From NCBI GenBank assembly GCA_905373705.1, contig CAJPUA010000052.1, positions 1 through 6,796 on the forward strand: a stretch of DNA of 6,796 bases. Direction: 5' to 3'. A program made the position numbers and the translations under genes. The notes below the pieces were generated by a model. The model worked only from the letters and a program-made list of their open reading frames with translations, was not told where the DNA came from and ran no database searches. Numbering within the stretch: position 1 is the stretch's first letter; every line of letters begins with the position of its first letter. Shown one piece after another: positions 6,258-6,796 of this stretch. This DNA is from an uncultured Schwartzia sp. GTDB lineage: Bacteria; Bacillota; Negativicutes; Selenomonadales; Selenomonadaceae.

Positions 6258-6796
6258 TCAAACGCGGAATTTTTTCGTTTCCTGATTTAATTCTTCCGCC
6301 AGATCAGACAAATGTCGTGACGAAGCTGCAATTTCCTGCATGGACGCTGACTGTTCTTCCGTCGCCGCCGAGACGCTCTGCGCATGATCGGCATTCTTTG
6401 TGCTGGTTTCCCGGATAGAAGCGACCTTCTCATCGACCGCCTGCGTTTCCGCCGCCATCTTTTGCAACCCTTCCGTAATCCCTTTGATCCCCTGCTCCAA
6501 GGTCTGGATCGATTCAAAAATCGCCTGGAAACCTTCGTCGGCGGCCTTGACCGAGACCAGTCCCTGCGCTACGCTGTTCGTTCCTTCACCGCTCGCTGTA
6601 ATCGCGTCCGCCATATCCTTCTGGATCGTACTGACCAACTCGGAAATTTGCTGCGTAGAAGCCGCCGATTGCTCAGCGAGTTTTCGCACCTCATCGGCGA
6701 CGACCGCAAAACCGCGACCTGCTTCTCCTGCCCGCGCCGCTTCAATGGCGGCGTTAAGTGCGAGAAGATTTGTCTGAGCTGCTATCCCAGAAATCA
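6258..6796 (-). CDS. Methyl-accepting chemotaxis protein, C-terminal signalling domain (5' part outside window)
   Basis: This is the last 178 residues of a chemoreceptor. Such proteins form long antiparallel coiled coils that bind CheW and the kinase CheA and steer flagellar or other motility. The reading frame is open to the right edge, so the sensor domain, membrane segments and real start are not visible. The visible part begins in the conserved hairpin tip (AAQTNLLALNAAIEAARAGE, then GRGFAVVADEVRKLAEQS) and continues down the C-terminal helix. Heptad-like spacing and Ala/Gln/Glu/Ser-rich stretches such as SAATEEQSASMQEIA are typical of the methylation region. The protein ends in KKFRV, with no NWETF-type tether for CheR/CheB. 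An internal GTG at 6689-6687 is not a start, since the conserved tip lies upstream of it. The ligand cannot be told from this part. Confidence 0.95.
   Translation of the reverse strand, partial: ISGIAAQTNLLALNAAIEAARAGEAGRGFAVVADEVRKLAEQSAASTQQISELVSTIQKDMADAITASGEGTNSVAQGLVSVKAADEGFQAIFESIQTLEQGIKGITEGLQKMAAETQAVDEKVASIRETSTKNADHAQSVSAATEEQSASMQEIAASSRHLSDLAEELNQETKKFRV

Noticed and set aside
6250..6287. Possible terminator AAACG ... CGTTT plus T-run at the chemoreceptor stop
   Set aside because: Only five pairs, mostly A-T, overlapping the last codons. This is not enough to support termination.
6009..6290. Plus-strand reading frame of 93 codons across the tRNA
   Set aside because: It is the antisense of tRNA-Arg, its terminator and the end of the chemoreceptor gene. 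The stretch resembling SGRIELPLSAPEANVLS is a well-known false protein made by reading a tRNA backwards.
6287..6517. Second minus-strand frame, very Arg-rich, within the chemoreceptor gene
   Set aside because: It is a shifted frame of the coiled-coil coding region. The Arg/Lys bias comes from frame-shifted Ala/Glu/Ser codons.

Overview
The window is an ordinary-looking chromosomal housekeeping segment from a bacterium of roughly 50% GC. Every real gene is on the minus strand, so transcription runs from high to low coordinates. The organism is most likely a Firmicute (Bacillota). Three features point that way: an RNase J with strong resemblance to Bacillus-type enzymes, a MutL carrying the metal-dependent endonuclease motifs found in bacteria without MutH, and an RsmJ/YpiP-type methyltransferase. 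A member of the Negativicutes (Sporomusa-like) is my guess from the overall style of the proteins, but nothing in the window proves it.

Layout in transcription order. (1) 6796-6258: the C-terminal 178 residues of a methyl-accepting chemotaxis protein, whose 5' part lies outside the window. (2) 6201-6127: a tRNA-Arg with anticodon CCG and an encoded CCA, preceded by a good extended -10 promoter and followed by a strong intrinsic terminator. (3) 5969-737: a tightly packed operon of mutS, mutL and an RsmJ-like methyltransferase. mutS and mutL overlap by an ATGA, and mutL and the methyltransferase by a TGATG, which indicates translational coupling. A promoter with TATAAT at 6057-6062 serves mutS, and its likely -35 sits inside the T-tract of the tRNA terminator. 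(4) 604-1: the N-terminal 201 residues of RNase J, starting at TTG, with its own promoter directly after the methyltransferase stop codon. The gene runs off the left edge.

Functionally, MutS recognises mismatches and recruits MutL, whose endonuclease domain nicks the new strand. The methyltransferase probably modifies rRNA, and RNase J matures and degrades RNA, so the operon joins DNA repair to RNA metabolism. I see no mobile element, CRISPR array, defence system or riboswitch, and no clearly novel system. The points most worth a second look are off-consensus beta-clamp motifs in both MutS and MutL, a conservative Asp in the MutL endonuclease motif, a two-layer G-quadruplex-capable tract in the RNase J leader, and the compact sharing of signals around the tRNA. 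No gene-free stretch exceeds 300 bases.
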